DNA from: Gonatopus flavifemur
Lineage: Eukaryota; Arthropoda; Insecta; Hymenoptera; Dryinidae
Length of the DNA stretch: 64,000 bases
Assembly: GCA_018340375.1 (NCBI GenBank)
Contig: JAFFJZ010000006.1
Location: 29,580,001-29,644,000, forward strand
Direction: 5' to 3'
Below are positions 59,498-64,000 of this stretch, one piece after another. The notes under the pieces are model-generated. The model saw nothing but the letters and a program-made list of their open reading frames with translations, was not told the origin of the DNA and did not search any database. The translations under genes and the position numbers were made by a program. Every line of letters starts with the position of its first letter. Position 1 is the first letter of the stretch.

Positions 59498-60987
59498 GCG
59501 TATCACGAAATTTCGAGCATTTTATTTTTAGATTTATTGAAAAATATAATTCAAATTCCTTATCGAAGTACAAATTCGAATGATCTATAAATATTTATCA
59601 AGGATATCACATTTTTTCGAAGCATTCGAATTTGTAGAGCCTCTGTACGGATATGAAAATATTGAATTTTCAATGGAATCGTCAGAAATATTCATGTGTG
59701 TATTATTACAAAATCTCGGGAGATCTAATTCCTCCGTTAACGCTGATTTCCCTTAATTATCAGCGAAGCAGCAACACATTCGACTTACCAAACACAATGC
59801 GGTGTATTTGGACAAGTATGCTGGATGAATATAAATTTCGAATAAATTATTACGTGATGTTATTGTATAACAGCGTACATGCCGAACGGTTGGAGAAATT
59901 GCTATAACTACGTTTATGATTAAATGGTACGAGAGACGACAACACAATGTACAATATATTATGATTGCGAGAAAATAATATTATTCGATCTTGTTTTGTC
60001 GGATCAATTTCAAAGAAATACGTGGTCTACTCTATACGTTGTACGGAAACGTGCAGGATTGTTTATTATTCAAATTGACAAATCGAAGATTATTCGGAGA
60101 GAGAAATAAAAATTCGATGTTCCGTAAATCATGAAAATTTTTCAACAAAATATTGCACGATATGATACGAATATCGTTCCACGGTTTTATGTGTTAAGAT
60201 CGAGATGGCTCCTGCAATAGAATTATTTTCATTCCTGTTACGTGATCTTGATCGAATTACTCTGTACGAAAGAATTTCCGAGTTTTGATATTTTGAGTTT
60301 CACGTAGCACGAATACGATTCAGTTTAGAATTTATATAAAATTCTTATACCGAGTTTTCGCTCAGCAAAGATTTGTTGTATTGAAAAAAATCAACAGTAT
60401 TCGATCAAAAGTGTTATCTCGTTGAAACTCGAACGCTCAAAACACGCTATCTAATTCAATATATTTTCCTATCTGCGTTGACGGTGGATATCAATTTCTT
60501 CCATGAATATAATCGATGATAATTCACGTCACGCTTATTTTCTGCTTTCAAATAAGAGCATAGCGTATCCCTCTTGTGCCTGAAAATTCTAAACCTGAGG
60601 TACGTGGTGAGAATCAAACGTCGATACCTGTCTTTAATTCCAAGATTAGGATGAGGCCGTGTCTTCTGACATAGTTAAGACCGGCTTTACATCGGATTTC
60701 CGACGTCAATAATAAATATAATGCCTGCTAATCTAGTACAGCAGTTTTGAGAATTATCAATATTTGTTTTCTTGGAGAAAATATGCCAATGAATCATACC
60801 GTAAATATGAATCTGTAAAATGAAACAAAAGGAGATGTTACGGAAAGATGATATTCATAACAGAGAATGGATATGATATCGTTAGATCTTTCGCTTTCAT
60901 AAAACTGTGAATAAGGAAGGATCTAGCAAAACTTTTATAAACATGAATTCAAATCAGGGATGGTAACGTCATTTGTTTTCGTTGTTC

Positions 60988-61052
60988 ATTGTATATAAAA
61001 TATATATTTTTCACACAAATTAAATCTTCATTATATATATTTTATATACAAT
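60988..61052. repeat. Perfect 20-bp-arm AT hairpin
   Basis: ATTGTATATAAAATATATAT at 60988-61007 and its exact complement at 61033-61052 enclose a 25-nt loop. It could be a small MITE or a structure-forming site. Confidence 0.75.
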
Positions 61053-61587
61053 CGGTACGAGTTTGCTATTTTTGCTAATTTGAAATTATCTTCTCTACAG
61101 TGGTGAGAAATGAGTGCACTGTGAGAAATTTTTTTTTTTTTATTGATCGTCACTAATTTCCACAACTAACTCCAATTCGTGCGTTTAAATAAATCATTTT
61201 TGCCGGTACAAAAATATTAAACACGATGTGAAATCATCATGCGTAACTTCCACAAAAATATCGTCGAAATAATATTGTTCCCAAATTATTTTGACAAGGT
61301 GTCCCGATTGAGTACTTTTTGATATAATAAAATCATATTAAACGTTCAGAATTGCGACCCTGTGAAAGAGGAATCATTAACATAATTGGTTCTTGTTGAA
61401 ATCAATTTTTTTCCAATAAGAAATGTGCTAACTTCAAATAAGTTTGAATAATTTTTATCAGAAACTTATACCATGAATTTGGTTTGAATAATTTCAATAA
61501 TTTTTACAGGGGACAGGAGAAATATTCGTTGAATTCCAATGTCAAAATCTTACTTCTAAGCCAGCTCTACTTAGTAGATAAAATATT

Positions 61588-61892
61588 TGATACGCTGAGA
61601 GCAAAAGTAACACTCAAGATTGTTGTCAAGCAAAAACAGCACAGGAACTTCTGAGAGCAAGAAAATGGAACGTCAAAAGAGCAACCACAGAAATCAAACA
61701 CTGAAAAGCTCGAGCAAAAACGAACCAACGCACAACCCAATTCCGTTTTTACTCCAGCTTTTCAGTGCTTCGTTTCATAAGTGTATCGTTTTTGCTCGGA
61801 ACTTTTGATGTTTCTTTCCTGCTTTGGAAAGTTCCTGTTCTGTTTTTGCTTGACAACAATCAAAGGTGTCACTTTTGTTCCAAGCGTATCAT
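61588..61892. mobile_element. Foldback element, about 305 bp
   Basis: The left arm begins TGATACGCTGAGAGCAAAAG and the right arm, reverse-complemented, begins TGATACGCTTGGAACAAAAG. Both then share GATTGTTGTCAAGCAAAAAC, the CAGGAAC word, and CACTGAAAAGCT followed by AAAAACG. The arms are about 140 bp with roughly 80-85 percent identity by eye. Two short open frames inside are artefacts of the arms. No TTAA or TA duplication was noticed. Confidence 0.75.
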
Positions 61893-62280
61893 TGATCACG
61901 TGTTCTTATCCATTCTATGTGCTAGATAAAGAACTTATCAAACTTGTTGAAGACACCTTTGGATATTTGAAAAAGGTTTCGAAATATCACGTGTAAACAT
62001 CTGCTCCCAAATATCTATTGTTTCCTCAATCAAGAAGGTGGAATGCTGATAAAAATCATTAGACTTCGTTGAAAACTTCGAATCAAAAGCAAAACTCACA
62101 CAAGATTGATTTTGATATAATTCTTCAGCTTTCTGAATATAAGAAATTCTATACGCAACGTTGTTTTCGTGAGTACCTTCTCTCAGAAGTACACGGATCG
62201 ATTCAAAATTAATGATAACCTTCTCCACGTGCTCAAATGTTCTATCGTAGAGATGAATATTAAAATATTGATAATTTCAA

Positions 62281-62389
62281 CCCGAGTAGAGAGGTTTTCC
62301 AAATTATATATAATTCGATATGGTTTATATATAATTTCTATATAAATGTATAAAAATTGTATATAATTCTGGAAATGTTTCTACACGGG
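62281..62389. mobile_element. AT-rich MITE with CCCGWGTAGA ends (full copy)
   Basis: Left end CCCGAGTAGAGAGGTTTTCC and reverse-complemented right end CCCGTGTAGAAACATTTCCA match at about 15 of 20 positions. The body is TTATATATAATT-type sequence able to self-pair. Related copies are at 21036, 41019 and 58176. Confidence 0.65.
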
Positions 62390-62634
62390 AAGACAAGGAC
62401 TGAAGAATTCAATTGATCCTGCAACGAATTCCAAAATAGCGTTAATTTGTTACCATGCTTTGAAGTAGCGGAGTAGCAAAGCTTCTGCCAATACAGCGAT
62501 TTTCCATGTGAGTTTATCATGTCCCGCGTATCTAGGTCAATTCAAAATTGGGTGTAGACAACCGTGAGTATGAATTTCGAAAATCAGAAGATAAAATTTC
62601 TTCCTGATATGATTATTTATATACTTGTGTGATA

Positions 62635-62790
62635 TACTCTCTAAATCTGAAAGAGTAAAAAATCACGTGAACCAGTTCGCTTCGAGTGAACCCTCACTCT
62701 TTTAGAGTGAAAAATTGACTCTAGAATTTGAGTGGCTGTGAGTTTCTAACCTCGAACCTTAGGATATCACTCTCAAAGAGTGGAAATGTC
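62635..62790 (+). repeat. Dispersed AGAGTGA-rich repeat, copy 2
   Basis: Partner of 36641-36812 in opposite orientation: TACTCTCTAAATCTGAAAGA with GTAAAAAATCACGTG at the left end, and TTTAGAGTGAAAAATTGACT in the middle. Beyond the first 35 bp similarity is patchy, with repeated ACTCT / AGAGT words. Confidence 0.6.
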
Positions 62791-62843
62791 ATTCAAAAGA
62801 AATTAAAAAATTTCAGAGTATGAGACACGATTAACTTGAATGA

Positions 62844-62851
62844 GGAACTAC
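62844..62851. repeat. 8-bp target-site duplication, left copy
   Basis: GGAACTAC; the identical word follows the right terminus of the element at 63478-63485. Confidence 0.88.
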
Positions 62852-63477
62852 CAGTGATGTGAAATGACCGGTCATGAAAAATTCAGACATGTCATGGTCA
62901 TTATGACCGTCATGTGACCGTCATTGACGGTCAGATTTTTCACAGTTTCTAAGTGAAAATGACCGTCAAAAAATTATCTGACTGGTCATGACCAGACAAT
63001 TAATAATTTTTATTAAACTTTCTTTAATAAAAATCTCGAATATGTTTTATTACAAATCATGGTTATCTGTTTACAAAATAATGATAATAAAATGAATATT
63101 TATATGTAGTTCTACACGGAAAAAAAGGAATCGTTGCAGCAGCTACTCGCGTAGACGATTTTCGACCATCTACGTAAAATAGTTTCGGCAACTGCTTATC
63201 AGTAGATGGTCGAAAATCGTCTGCGTGAGTAGCTGCTACAGCTATTCCTTTTTTCGTGTAAGTATATCAAGTCAAAATTAAATTGTCCATCAAGGTTCCG
63301 GAGTTCAATGTATTCTTAAAACCTTACAACATTATTGAAGTATGTCCCGCTGCACTAGGTCACTTTAGATGTTAGTTTGACCGTCAAAAATTTTTCTGAC
63401 TGGTCAGTGTGACCTGACAGTCATGACCGTCACATGACCAGTCATTTGACCGGTCATTTGACGTGCTCACATCACTG
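62852..63477. mobile_element. Non-autonomous hAT-like element with nested MITE
   Basis: Ends are CAGTGATGTGA and its exact complement TCACATCACTG. A perfect 8-bp duplication GGAACTAC flanks both sides, diagnostic of hAT-type insertion. Both subterminal regions are packed with GACCGGTCA, GACCGTCA and GACTGGTCA words in direct and inverted order, the kind of array hAT transposases bind. No transposase is encoded. The middle holds an intact TA-flanked MITE (63115-63258), so the insertion order is clear. The perfect duplication suggests a fairly recent event. Confidence 0.9.
63115..63258. mobile_element. TA-flanked foldback MITE nested in the hAT element
   Basis: TA at 63113-63114 and 63259-63260. 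The ends CACGGAAAAAAAGGAAT and reverse-complemented CACGAAAAAAGGAAT are followed by GCAGCAGCTACTCGCGTAGA / GTAGCAGCTACTCACGCAGA and ACGATTTTCGACCATCTAC in both arms. The 144-bp unit is almost entirely arms. The end and the GCAGCAGCTA word resemble 49053-49277. Confidence 0.85.
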
Positions 63478-63485
63478 GGAACTAC
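63478..63485. repeat. 8-bp target-site duplication, right copy
   Basis: GGAACTAC, identical to 62844-62851. Confidence 0.88.
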
Positions 63486-64000
63486 CATCCTGCCATCGAG
63501 AATGCCTACTCTGTTATTCCAGAGAAATGATGATAAATTGACCCTTTTTTTGGGGTTTGTCGTTTCAAAGTACAAAAAAAAATAATAAAATTCTAGATAT
63601 AAATAAGAATTGAAATCTAGAAATTGATTATAACAATGACACGTACAAAACCTACAATGATTCGCAAAATATATCTCAAGAGGGATATATCATTGAGATC
63701 ATTGAGTTGTCGTACAAAGTGCCGGGGAAATAAAATGTACCGTAATATCTTGAATGATAATCACACATTCTACGAAGCGTCAGCGTTCATCAAAAGCGAA
63801 AAGATCATTGGTTTTACAACAATCAATGTCTGACTTGCAAATTTCCGCATCGATAAGAAGATCGATTCGTATCATTGGAAGGAAACAATAATAAGACATC
63901 ATTCAAAAGAAAACAACGATGAAGATATATAGTTCATAACGTTACGAAGAAATTTTACTGTATGACTTTCCAAAATGTATCCACTTTTTTTGCAAGTAAC
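63486..64000. other. Non-coding stretch, no gene recognised
   Basis: Only a 69-codon open frame without recognisable features. Confidence 0.45.

Larger units (their letters stand above)
57898..60987. other. Non-coding stretch with microsatellites
   Basis: Contains a short AT-rich CCCGAGT-family copy at 58176-58248, (AAT)n at 58795-58815 and (TA)n at 59473-59497. No credible gene. Confidence 0.4.

Noticed and set aside
61620..61996. Two short open frames in the 61.6-62.0 kb region
   Set aside because: They lie in or partly overlap the foldback arms and reflect complementary arm sequence rather than genes.

Overview
The window is eukaryotic nuclear DNA and is very poor in genes. It is AT-rich, has no operon-like gene packing, and contains many microsatellites and short inverted-repeat transposons. 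CG dinucleotides remain common (for example the GACGTC-rich stretch near 21,950), which argues against a vertebrate or a heavily methylated plant. Together this suggests an insect-like genome, possibly hymenopteran. That is inference, because no conserved protein family is visible to confirm it. I saw no rRNA, tRNA, CRISPR array, bacterial or viral gene.

One open reading frame is long enough to be convincing: a 292-codon intronless frame on the minus strand (19653-20531). It encodes a lysine/arginine-rich, probably nuclear protein that I do not recognise. Weaker gene signals are a TATA/E-box/CRE-like promoter with a possible first coding exon (22064-22462), possible small exons at 6874-6922 and 25422-25503, a possible TATA promoter near 10366, and a CCAAT/E2F promoter with a non-coding leader and a strong splice donor near 43141-43531. 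The window could therefore be intronic or intergenic sequence around several unseen genes.

The dominant content is non-autonomous DNA transposons whose ends can be read directly. TTAA-flanked elements lie at 11975-12712, 28149-28694, 28699-28901 (the last two share one TTAA) and 45428-46157. A hAT-like element with a perfect 8-bp target duplication lies at 62852-63477 and carries a nested TA-flanked element at 63115-63258. A second hAT-like candidate is at 48224-48880. A TA-flanked family with CACGGARAAAA-type ends includes 12872-13118, 29757-29924, 44806-45384, 49053-49277 and 39971-40145. Other families have CCCTGSTT, CCCGWGTAGA, CCCTTGTG and CACTGTTAG ends. Many are long foldbacks whose transcripts would form double-stranded RNA.

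Layout: 1-6.8 kb, degenerate unique sequence with small inverted repeats; 6.8-11.9 kb, possible exon and promoter signals; 12-13.1 kb, two transposons; 13.7-15.6 kb, a CG-richer block with an internal duplication; 17.7 kb, a MITE; 19-22.5 kb, the one good gene and a candidate promoter; 25.4 kb, a candidate exon; 27.5-33.2 kb, a dense MITE cluster; 33-43 kb, mostly unrecognised sequence with scattered relics; 43-46.2 kb, a candidate promoter and two large foldback elements; 48-53 kb, a hAT-like element and a near-perfect palindrome; 55.7-56.7 kb, a GC-rich repeat island; 57-64 kb, further MITEs ending in the nested hAT.
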